From assembly GCA_001724265.1 (NCBI GenBank), contig MEDY01000333.1, positions 1 to 38,601 on the forward strand: DNA of 38,601 nucleotides, given 5' to 3'. This document shows positions 1 to 7,335 of this stretch, one piece after another (position 1 is the stretch's first letter; the number at the start of each line of letters is the position of its first letter). The notes below the pieces were generated by a model, which did no database searches, was not told the origin of the DNA, and worked only from the letters and a program-made list of their open reading frames with translations. The DNA comes from Rhizaria sp. SCN 62-66. Lineage: Eukaryota > Rhizaria, unplaced. A program made the translations under genes and the position numbers.

Positions 1-2
1 GG

Positions 3-96
3 TAATCTAGGGATGTTTATTGGGGATGGGGGGTGCCTCAACATCACAAACATGTGGGGTGGGAGAGGCAAACGGCCCAATTCGCGACCCCCGTGT
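3..96 (+). repeat. Left copy of 94-nt terminal inverted repeat
   Basis: These 94 nt are the exact reverse complement of 38508-38601; I compared them base by base. The similarity stops abruptly at 97. The repeat is rich in G-runs on this strand (G3, G4, G6 and G4 blocks in its first 60 nt) and has no obvious coding potential. Two extra G residues precede it at the window edge. It could be a genuine terminal or subtelomeric inverted repeat, or a dispersed repeat at which an assembler stopped on both sides. Confidence 0.95.
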
Positions 97-690
97 CAGA
101 CCCGCTGGCACGTTTATGGCAACGATCGGATTTAGTGTCCATCTCCGTAGTTCCATCGTCACGAGCAGATATATTTTAAAATAATGTCGATAAAATGCTA
201 ATATTTTTTAACAAAATGTTGAATTTCGGTTTAACTTGTATTGTGTGGTACAATCAAGGCCATAGTACAGAATAGATGACGCGACCCTAGCATCCGGCCA
301 GCTTTGCTTCCGCAACCTCCAGCAGCATCATTCCCTTATGGAACAACGGCAAAGCTGCATGTGACAGTAACCCAATGTGTTTGTGACAAGGAGGCTTTCT
401 AAAAATGCGCCTTGAGCATGTGATCATCTTCACAGCGAGGCCGGACTGTGGTGCCGTCATCGAAGGTCTAAGTTGATGCAACAAAGTGGCAGATAAACGA
501 ACTAGACAACGCACTATAAGTGAATCTTTTACAGATACACTTGAAAATAGCATCGTTCCTGTTAGTGTTCCAGATTGATTTTCATATATCCTTGATATTA
601 CAAATATCTAACAATTGTTCTCTCTACTGTGTGTTAAACAGCTTTCGCACTCTCAATGAGTGTCTTTTGACCAGGTAGTCAGTAGGCCCA
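97..690. other. Spacer between terminal repeat and first gene
   Basis: This stretch turns AT-rich from about 165 to 290 and again from 575 to 645. The longest reading frame in it (287-553, minus, 88 codons) has no recognisable domain and its composition does not resemble the GC-rich genes here. I see no gene, tRNA or repeat in it. It presumably holds the 3' UTR of the 691-2730 gene. Confidence 0.5.
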
Positions 691-1382
691 TCAAACAGGG
701 GTAACGCGGACCTTGAGCCCCTTTGGTGCAGCAGGCTTCTTGCGAATCAGCTTGATCACGGGCGCGTCGTCACTCATGCTCGCACTCTTCGCAGCAGGAG
801 CCGCAGCGGGAGCGGAAGCAGTCGCAGGCGCAGGCCGCTTCAACCCCCCCTTGCCGGCGGGACTCGCGATCTCGAACGTGCTGCCGCCCTTGGACGCGCT
901 CACAGCGCCGCTAGCACCGGCACCGGCAGCGCTCTTGCCGCCGACGCGGATGAAGCCCGGCGTGGCGCCGTTGACACCGGCGGCAGCGGGCTTACCGAGG
1001 GCGCCAGCCGTGGCGGCGGCGATGGCGCTCATGGTGAGCTTGCCGGTGCCCACAGTCACCTTGCCGGAAGTGCCCACGGTCGCCTTGCCCACGGTTGCCT
1101 TGTTGGGGGTGATGCCCCCAGCAGCAGCAGTCGCCTTGACAGGAGTGCTCACTGTAGACGCCTTGTTCGGGGTGCCTGTGGTCATAGGCTTAGCAGGGGA
1201 CGCGGGGGTTGAGACATGGGCAGCAGAAGCAGCAGGAGCAGCAGGGGCCTTGTTGTTCGCGAACTTGTTGTTGTTGTTCTGCTTGTTGTTGGCGCTACTA
1301 TTGGCGAGCTTGGTTGGAGCAGGCAGCAAAGTTAAGCCACGAGGAACGGCCACCTTGACACCGCCAGCAGCAGCCCTCGGCG

Positions 1383-1418
<36 letters not shown>

Positions 1419-2730
1419 GGGCAGGGGCAGGAGCGGGGGCAGGGAGCTGGACAAGGCCCTTAGATGGGGCACCTTTAGCCTGGAAGCCCTTCGACGGGTT
1501 CGGCTGGGGGCGAGCTGGCTGAGAGATCACAGAGTGACGATGAGCTGCATACGCGTCGTCGTCATCATCATCCTCATCGTCATCCTCGTCGTCATCTTCG
1601 GCACTGTAGCTGCCACTCGCACTCTCACTCTCACTCTCACTCTCGCTACTATTGTCACTGTGAATGTTGTTGCTGCCGTTGTTCCGGCGGAGGTGGCTCT
1701 GAGGCGCCGCGCCGACCCGGTTCGCGGCCGCGGCAGCCTTGGTCGCGACGTTGCTCGCACTGCTCAGCCGCGCCCAGCGCTCGCTCTTGCTCATGTGCGC
1801 CTGGTGACCGCCGAAGTCTAAGGGGGCACTTAAACCGGAGCCGCTGCCAGCGGCGAGCGCGCCGAGCAGCGCCAGGGCGGGCACCGCCGTCAGGTCGACG
1901 TACGTGCCGGTGAGCGCGATCGCGGTAGCGTCCTCCGCCTCCTCCTCAGCGCGCACCTCGGCGCCGCTGCCGGCAGCGGACGCGGACTGCGCGAGGGTCT
2001 TGGCGAGCGTGGGGAAAGTCAGGCCGGGGGGCGCGGTGCGGCTTAACTTGAGCACGAGCGCGGACCCGGGCGGAATGAGGTGGAAGAGCTGCGCCGACGG
2101 CCGCAGCGGCGTCACGTGGCACAGCGGCAGGTCCACACTGCTGCTCGCAGTCGCCGCTGAGCTACCAGCGGCAACGGCCTTGTCCCCGGCAGCTTTGGCA
2201 GTGCTGGCCGGTGTAGTGGCGAGCAGCGACACGCCCCAGTGGTTGCTGAGCGCCGCATCGCTTGCGCTGGGCGACTGCAGCGCGAACCGGGGCGCGGCGG
2301 CGGCCGCGGCGGCCGCGGCCGCGGCGGCGGACGCGGCGGCCACCGACCGGTCCTGCCCCGGCTTTCCGCCCTTGCCATCCTTGCCAGACTTGCCAGCGGC
2401 GGACTTAGGATCGCGACCGTTGCTGCGGCGGTGCGCGGCGGCGGCGGCAAGCACGGCGGCCTCAGCAGCGGCGGCAGCGGCGGCGACGGCGGCGGCCGCG
2501 GCAGCCTCGGCCTTGGCCTTGGCCTTCTTGCCGCCCTTGGTCACGAAGAGAGGCCGGTGCGAGGTCGGGTCCGCGCGCTTCAGGTACACCAGCGAAGCGA
2601 AAGCGGCCGACGTTAGCAGGATGGCCGACGTCGGGGGCGCGCGTAGGGTTGTGGTCCTGCCCGTGGAGATGATGGCGCCGAAAGGGCCGGTCGCGGGCAC
2701 CGCGGGTGCGGGGCACAAGAGCGAGGCCAT
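691..2730 (-). CDS. Ala-rich acidic low-complexity protein, function unknown
   Basis: This is an intronless open frame of 679 codons from ATG at 2730 to a TGA at 691-693. I do not recognise the family. The N-terminal 70 residues look non-repetitive, followed by long Ala runs mixed with Lys/Gly-rich linkers (to about residue 145). Residues 160-310 are more ordered and start with a HWGVSLL block. Next come a Ser/Glu alternation and a nearly pure Asp/Glu tract (around residues 375-395), then Pro/Ala/Asn-rich sequence and a basic C-terminus. An ordered block followed by an acidic tract recalls nucleoplasmin-like histone chaperones, but key residues are not convincing and I do not assign it. Long frames on the opposite strand are shadows of the repeats. 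Neighbour downstream in its own direction is the left terminal repeat. Confidence 0.6.
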
Positions 2731-3310
2731 ACTCGGACTGGACAGGGAGCGAGACGGAAAAAGAGTTCAGTTGAGCAAAATCGCAATAGATAGAAGTTTA
2801 AATATTATAATTGAATGTGTATGTCATATTGTTTGCAGTATTGTTGTCTGACTTGTGAATGACGATAAAAATAGCGCGCATTTGCTTAGCCGCAAACACC
2901 CTTCATTTCAGGACCGACCTACAACACCGTCTTTCCATTTGGTTTGGTGACCCATGAGCGAACAAATGAAATGCGACTTTTTATGCATGTAAAGCACTGT
3001 AAACTGCAACTGAGATCGCGAATCCGAAATATACTATCGACTATCGAGTGAAACATCTTACGAGCGCTTCTTTTATTTTAAAACTTATTTATTTACCACT
3101 TAGCGCAGCTATCGTTGTCGTCATCTCCAGTATCATATCATCATTTTGTTGTTGTTTTTGTTTTGTTTTCATAAATTGTATGCATAATGTCGATTGTAAC
3201 ATGTTATTCTTGTTAGTATTCCACGACATCGATCCGTAGTCAGTAGTAATGCGTACGGATACAAAAGTGACCTCATCCGCGTCCGGCGCCGACACTGCAC
3301 AGCGGTGCAC
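2731..3310. other. Spacer containing V-ATPase 3'-flank repeats
   Basis: From 2731 to 3045 the sequence is an AT-rich spacer, probably the promoter side of the Ala-rich gene, with no feature I can name. From 3046 to 3310 it consists of repeat units shared with 3831-3891 and 4284-4469 (described separately). These form the 3' flank of the broken V-ATPase copy. Confidence 0.6.
3046..3106 (-). repeat. Direct repeat A, copy 1
   Basis: These 61 nt match 3831-3891 with 3 mismatches in the same orientation. In copy 1 the unit lies directly downstream of the truncated V-ATPase copy's 3' flank. In copy 2 it abuts that copy's first codons. This shows that the locus arose by tandem duplication with the unit at a breakpoint. 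Confidence 0.9.
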
Positions 3311-3451
3311 TTAGAGCTCCTTGAAAGCGGTGCGGATGGAGTTGTAGAGGGACTGGAAGTCGGCGTTGATGACCTCAGCGTCGAGGTGGGGCAGCTTGAA
3401 CTTCATGTTGTTCGTGAGGGCCGTAAACTGCCCCTTCATCTTCTTGCGCAG
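3106..3451 (-). repeat. Direct repeat B, copy 1 (V-ATPase 3' end and flank)
   Basis: This block aligns with 4284-4608 with small indels and scattered substitutions. It covers the last 46 or so codons of subunit A, the TAA stop and about 200 nt of 3' flank. The similarity ends abruptly at 3451 on the coding side, exactly where the intein-derived segment begins. Confidence 0.85.
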
Positions 3452-3631
3452 GTCCTCAGCCCGGCGCCGGGCTTTCTCCTGGACCGTGAACATGGAGTCA
3501 CGGCCGCGATGGAGGGCGGCGACGGCACGGGGCGTACTGTTGCGGCCAAGGACCATATCGGCAACGTTGACATCCTTGATAGCCTTGAGTGAGCCATCAA
3601 TCATGCGGACGGAGGTGCCCTTGGCAAAGCG
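3452..3631 (-). other. Intein N-terminal splicing-block remnant (VMA-a site)
   Basis: These sixty codons are inserted directly after the IIYVG sequence of subunit A, which is the VMA-a insertion site used by yeast VMA inteins. The order FAKGT, MIDGS, D-V-x-V-A-D-x-V-L-G, a PRAV block and [10 protein letters not shown] is that of intein block A and the strand that follows it. The first codon (3629-3631) is CGC (Arg) where the obligatory Cys would be TGC, a single transition. Sequence after the [11 protein letters not shown] stretch joins subunit A's C-terminus, so no endonuclease domain and no C-terminal His-Asn block remain. Confidence 0.9.
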
Positions 3632-3635
3632 GCCG

Positions 3636-3829
3636 ACGTAGATAATGCACTGCGAGTTAGAGTGCTTCGACAGCGCCTGCGAGATGCACGTCTTGCCGCA
3701 GCCGAAGGCGCCGGGGATGGCGCAGGTGCCGCCGGAGGGGAAGAGCGAGTCGAGCACACGCTGGCCCATCAGGAACGGGTACTCGGAGGGGAGCTTCTCC
3801 GCCGCCGGACGGGGCTTGCGCACGGGCCA
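3636..3829 (-). repeat. Segment shared with V-ATPase exon 3 (P-loop region)
   Basis: Positions 3636-3733 are identical to 5485-5582 (98 nt), and 3786-3829 are identical to 5583-5626 (44 nt). Between them this copy has 52 nt (3734-3785) that the main gene lacks. These nucleotides encode the conserved [16 protein letters not shown] stretch. The missing block is flanked by short GAGGGGA-like direct repeats. Confidence 0.95.
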
Positions 3830-3830
3830 A

Positions 3831-3891
3831 GAGTGAAACATCTTACGAGCGCTTCTGTTATTTTAAAACTTGTTTATTTACCACTTGGCGC
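3831..3891 (-). repeat. Direct repeat A, copy 2
   Basis: This is the partner of 3046-3106 (61 nt, 3 mismatches). It runs into the first codons of the truncated V-ATPase copy and supplies its apparent Met-Phe-His start. Confidence 0.9.
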
Positions 3892-4469
3892 CATAACAAA
3901 GCGTACGAGCAGGTCAGTGAAGTTATAAAGACACTCCACGACGCTTGCCCTGCGCTCTGACACCGCGCCAATCGCAACCCAACTTACTAAAGAAAGCGAA
4001 AGAAAGAAAAGATAGAGAAAACGACTGACAGACGAGACGAACAAAGTCGAACCTTGCTTCAATGTCATCGTCACATTTACATAGCAGCAGCCAAGAAAGA
4101 AGAAAAGCAAGCGCAGGCAAACAACAAACAACACGTAGCATCTTGTGTAAAGAAAAATAAACAAAAGAAAATCCGTATCACGTGCTGTTGTTATTGATGC
4201 GCCGACACACACTCCGCTCCCACTCAGCCGCTGCAGAACTGTGTTTTGCAACCAAGACTTGAGCAAAGACTGCCTTTGTCCAACAGCTATCGTTGTCGTC
4301 ATCACCAGTATCATATCATCATTTTGTTTTTGTTTTTGTTTTGTTATCATATGTTGTTCTTGTTATTATTCCACATCGATCCGAAGTCAGTAGGAATGCA
4401 TACTGACACGAAACTGACCTCATCCGCGTCCAGCGCCGACACTGCACAGCGGTGCACTGAGCGGTGCAC
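3842..4469. other. Spacer between the two V-ATPase copies
   Basis: The spacer holds repeat A copy 2 (to 3891), about 390 nt of unassigned sequence (3892-4283), and the 3' flank of the intact gene as repeat B copy 2 (4284-4469). A minus-strand frame of 158 codons (3874-4350) crosses these unrelated pieces. It encodes only hydrophobic low-complexity sequence and is not accepted as a gene. Confidence 0.55.
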
Positions 4470-4608
4470 TTAGAGCTCCTTGAAAGCGGTGCGGATAGAG
4501 TTGTAGAGGGACTGGAAGTCGGCGTTGATGACCTCGGCGTCGAGGTGGGGCAGCTTGAACTTCATGTCCGTGAGGGCCGTAAACTGCACCTTCATCTTCT
4601 TGCGCAGG
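4284..4608 (-). repeat. Direct repeat B, copy 2 (V-ATPase 3' end and flank)
   Basis: This is the partner of 3106-3451, lying at the 3' end of the larger V-ATPase gene. Copy 2 carries an extra GCGGTGCACTGA-like unit just downstream of the stop codon. Copy 1 has an extra codon in the NNMKFKL region. Confidence 0.85.
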
Positions 4609-6819
4609 CGGTCCCACGTGAGGCGCGGCTCGGCCTGGTCCTTGGTGAGCGCGACGTACGCCAGCTCGTAGAAGGTCGCCATGTTCTTGAGCATCCACGC
4701 CGTCTTGATCAACGGGCAGTTGTAGTCCCACTCGGAGAAGGCGTTCTGCATGAGGTAGTCTTCGCGGATAAGACGCGCCATATCGAGCTGGAGCTTCTGC
4801 TCCTCGCCGAGCGAGTCCTTGCCGACGAGCTGGACGATCTCCTGCAGCGCCTTCTCGCGACCCAGCACGGTCTTGAACACCTGCACGTTCTTGAGGTACT
4901 CGGGGTTGGTCTTGTTGTAGAAGGCCGCGAGACCGCGCTCGTACTTGGTGAAGGAGATGTTCCAGTTGACGGAAGGGAAGTGCTTCTTCTGCGCGAGCTT
5001 CTTGTCGAGGCCCCAGAAGACCTGGACGATGTCGAGCGTGGCAGTGGTGACGGGGTCGGAGAAATCACCGCCGGGGGGCGAGACGGCGCCAACGATGGTG
5101 ACGGAGCCCGTGAGTCCGTTGCCGATGCACTTGACGCGGCCGGCGCGCTCGTAGAAGTTGGCGAGACGCGAGGCGAGGTAGGCGGGGTAACCGGCATCAC
5201 CGGGCATCTCACCGAGACGGCCGGAGATTTCACGGAGGGCCTCGGCCCAGCGGGAAGTAGAGTCGGCCATCATGGCGACGTCGACACCCTGGTCGCGGAA
5301 GTACTCGGCAAGCGTGATGCCCGTGTAGATCGAGGCCTCACGGGCAGCGACGGGCATGTTGGAGGTGTTGGCGACGAGGCAGGTGCGCTCCATGATGGAC
5401 ACCTTCTCGCCGTCGACCTCAGTAAAGAGGGCCGGGAACTCCTCAAGCACTTCGGCCATTTCGTTTCCACGCTCGCCGCAGCCCACGTAGATAATGCACT
5501 GCGAGTTAGAGTGCTTCGACAGCGCCTGCGAGATGCACGTCTTGCCGCAGCCGAAGGCGCCGGGGATGGCGCAGGTGCCGCCGAGGGGAGCTTCTCCGCC
5601 GCCGGACGGGGCTTGCGCACGGGCCAGTAGTGGTACATGCGGAGCTCGACCGTCTTGCCCTTCTTGTTACGGAGGGTGCCGATGACGTCGTCGATCGTGT
5701 ACTGGCCCGCGCCGGCGAGCGAGATGAGCGTGCCGGCGACGTTCGGGGGCACGAGGATGCGGTGCTCCTTGAAGAGCGAGTTCTCGTGGACGACGCCGAG
5801 AATGGAGCCGCCGGTGACGATGTCGCCCGCGCCGAGCCCGGGGGTGGGCTTGAAGTCCCACAGCTTCTTGTGGTCGAGCGACTGCACCTGCACGCCACGG
5901 GGGATGAAGACCGACTTGGAGACCTCGGCAATGGTCGTCAGGGGACGCTGAATACCGTCGAAGATGGCGTTCATGATACCGGGGCCGAGCTCGACCTGGA
6001 GGGGCGCGCCCGTGCGCTCGACGGGGTCGCCGATGGTGAGGCCGGAGGTGTCCTCGTAAACCTGGATGAAGGCAGTGTCGTTGATGAGCTTAATGATCTC
6101 ACCGACGATCTTGAACTCACCGACACGGACGAGCTCGTACATACCAGCACCGGACATCTGGTCGGCAACGACGACTGTACGTGTGCGAGTGTGATATTGT
6201 GTGACATTATATCATCATGCATGAAGCCCGAGAGCGACGTGGGGTGGCGCAGAGCCAAGAGGCGAGGACAAAAAATGAGAGCCAGATGGAAAAGGGAAAG
6301 AGAATTATTACATGAGGTGGTGTGGGAAGAGATAAGAAATTGAATACTAGTGTGACATTGCTGTAGAAACGATGCGGGAGCGAGAAACTGGAGGGCAATG
6401 TTGGCCGCTCGAAGGCCTGTTGACTCGAAAGTGCGACGAGGCGATTAGGGATAAAAGAGGGGATTCAATGCGGAAGACGTACGGGGACCGGAGACACGCT
6501 GGACACGACCAGTGCCAAGGACCTGAGTCTCATGGGTAGCCGGCGACTGAGCCTCAACTGTGAGCGGAAATGGGGGGAAAAATGAACGTTTGGGGAAAAT
6601 GTGAGGAGGGGACGGGAGCCGTGATGAGGTCGGGGGCATGACAAACAATGCGATCATCTCACTGCACGCATCACGAGACTCGCATGGGAAGAAATGGCGC
6701 ATAGATATTCGCGTCGCAAGCAGCCACACAAAGCTGGGAACGCGTGCAGCTACGTTGAGGGGCAGAACAACGATGCATTGGGAAGCTGGCCGAGCGAGGA
6801 ACGTACCTTCAGTAGACAT
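4470..6819 (-). CDS. VMA1: V-type proton ATPase catalytic subunit A (52-nt gap)
   Basis: This is the catalytic A subunit of the V1 sector, which hydrolyses ATP to drive proton pumping into vacuoles and endosomes. I model three exons: 6807-6819 (ATG), 6483-6557 and 4470-6174, joined by GTACGT...AG introns with matching phases. The N-terminus reads MSTEVEAQ...[30 protein letters not shown], aligning with the family barrel domain. The P-loop GAFGCGKT, the catalytic GCGERGNEM block, [20 protein letters not shown] and the [11 protein letters not shown] loop are all present, with the TAA stop at 4470. At 5582/5583 the frame shifts, because 52 nt present in the copy at 3734-3785 are missing. Restoring that length would give 615 codons including the stop, normal for the family. 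Either this copy is a fresh pseudogene or the assembly collapsed two near-identical paralogous segments. No intein interrupts IIYVG-GCGERG here. It is divergent from the methyltransferase gene, sharing a promoter region of about 515 nt. Confidence 0.93.
5582..5583 (-). other. 52-nt deletion point in V-ATPase exon 3
   Basis: The frames on the two sides differ, and both are strongly V-ATPase. The shorter copy contains 52 additional nt at the equivalent point (3734-3785). The junction removes the segment between the EKLPS and GGTCAIPG blocks, just upstream of the P-loop. Exons 1-3 total 1793 nt as sequenced and 1845 nt (615 codons) with the missing length added. Confidence 0.9.
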
Positions 6820-7335
6820 TGTGGCTAACCTAATTGGAGCAGAGGAACACGTGCACAGAAAACAGGAATAAGGCGGAAAGGTAAGAAACACGCGTGAATA
6901 TCGCCAGATAAAAACAAAAACAAGCCCACTACATGAAAACAGGAGAACGACGACATTTTGCCTACGCCCCACACCTACTCTCTCGTCGTCGCCCGCCGGT
7001 CGGGGACTCGGGTTGACGATTCGGTCTCCCAGAGATGACCGTGAGCAAGACACAGCGGCTTGCTCACGGTCATGGACTTTCGAGGAGTGATATGTGGAGG
7101 AAACGAAAAAACAACGCTTTATGTTACTTATCGTTAATTTTAGACTATATTATTACAGTAGCCTACATTATAAAGTGAGTTCTTATATGAAATACTGATA
7201 TTTTCTCTATTGACGGATGTTATCCCAGTTTAGTTCTCCATAAACAGTCGAAGACCGCTTTCTCAGGTCCATCTCCCCGGCTTTCATCTTTCTAGCGTGC
7301 TCTAATCAGTCGTTCGGACTGCGTGTGTGTGCAAG
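6820..7335. promoter_or_regulatory. Divergent promoter region, V-ATPase A and eRF1 methyltransferase
   Basis: This is the 516-nt spacer between two divergently transcribed starts. It contains a perfect 15-bp palindrome (7035-7073) and an AT-rich block at 7120-7215. I see no canonical TATA box at a convincing distance from either ATG. There is no coding sequence here; the minus-strand frame ending at 6445 that reaches to 7053 reads across the introns of the V-ATPase gene. Confidence 0.6.
7035..7073. promoter_or_regulatory. 15-bp perfect palindrome carrying TGACCGTGAGCAA twice
   Basis: The arms at 7035-7049 and 7059-7073 are exact inverted copies separated by 9 nt. Each arm contains the 13-mer TGACCGTGAGCAA. 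The same 13-mer occurs in another divergent promoter (12143-12155) and inside an intron (14003-14015). Its position between two divergent genes suggests a binding site for a dimeric transcription factor. A transcribed hairpin is also possible. Confidence 0.7.

Larger units (their letters stand above)
3311..3841 (-). pseudogene. Truncated V-ATPase subunit A copy with VMA intein remnant
   Basis: This is an open frame of 176 codons but plainly a rearranged fragment. Reading on the minus strand, residues 5-68 match the P-loop region of subunit A ([19 protein letters not shown]-loop GAFGCGKT, ending IIYVG). A 60-codon segment (3452-3631) follows that does not belong to V-ATPase. It begins [14 protein letters not shown] and continues with [10 protein letters not shown] and a short RGRDSMFTV block, the pattern of the first splicing block of the yeast VMA intein. 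The frame then jumps to the last 55 or so residues of subunit A (LRKKMKG to FKEL) and TAA. The N-terminal third, the catalytic GCGERGNEM block, most of the intein and most of the C-terminal half are missing. The first Met (3839-3841) comes from repeat A, not from V-ATPase. Splicing is not expected, because Cys1 is Arg and blocks B, F and G are absent. Confidence 0.9.

Noticed and set aside
1-96. Telomere or terminal repeat of a linear plasmid or virus
   Set aside because: There is no tandem telomeric unit, and the G-rich strand has the wrong polarity for a telomere end. All genes in between are ordinary cellular eukaryotic genes with introns, and no replication, capsid or transposase gene is present.
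287-553. Minus-strand frame of 88 codons near the left end
   Set aside because: It has no domain, signal or conserved look, and length and composition are what is expected by chance in spacer.
713-2851. Long plus-strand frames opposite the Ala-rich gene
   Set aside because: GC-rich Ala repeats leave several frames open on both strands. The minus frame is longest, begins with a true ATG and encodes a coherent domain order with an acidic tract and basic tail.
3874-4350. Minus-strand frame of 158 codons
   Set aside because: It crosses two different repeat units and the 3' flank of V-ATPase. The product is only hydrophobic low-complexity sequence, and composition resembles the spacer.
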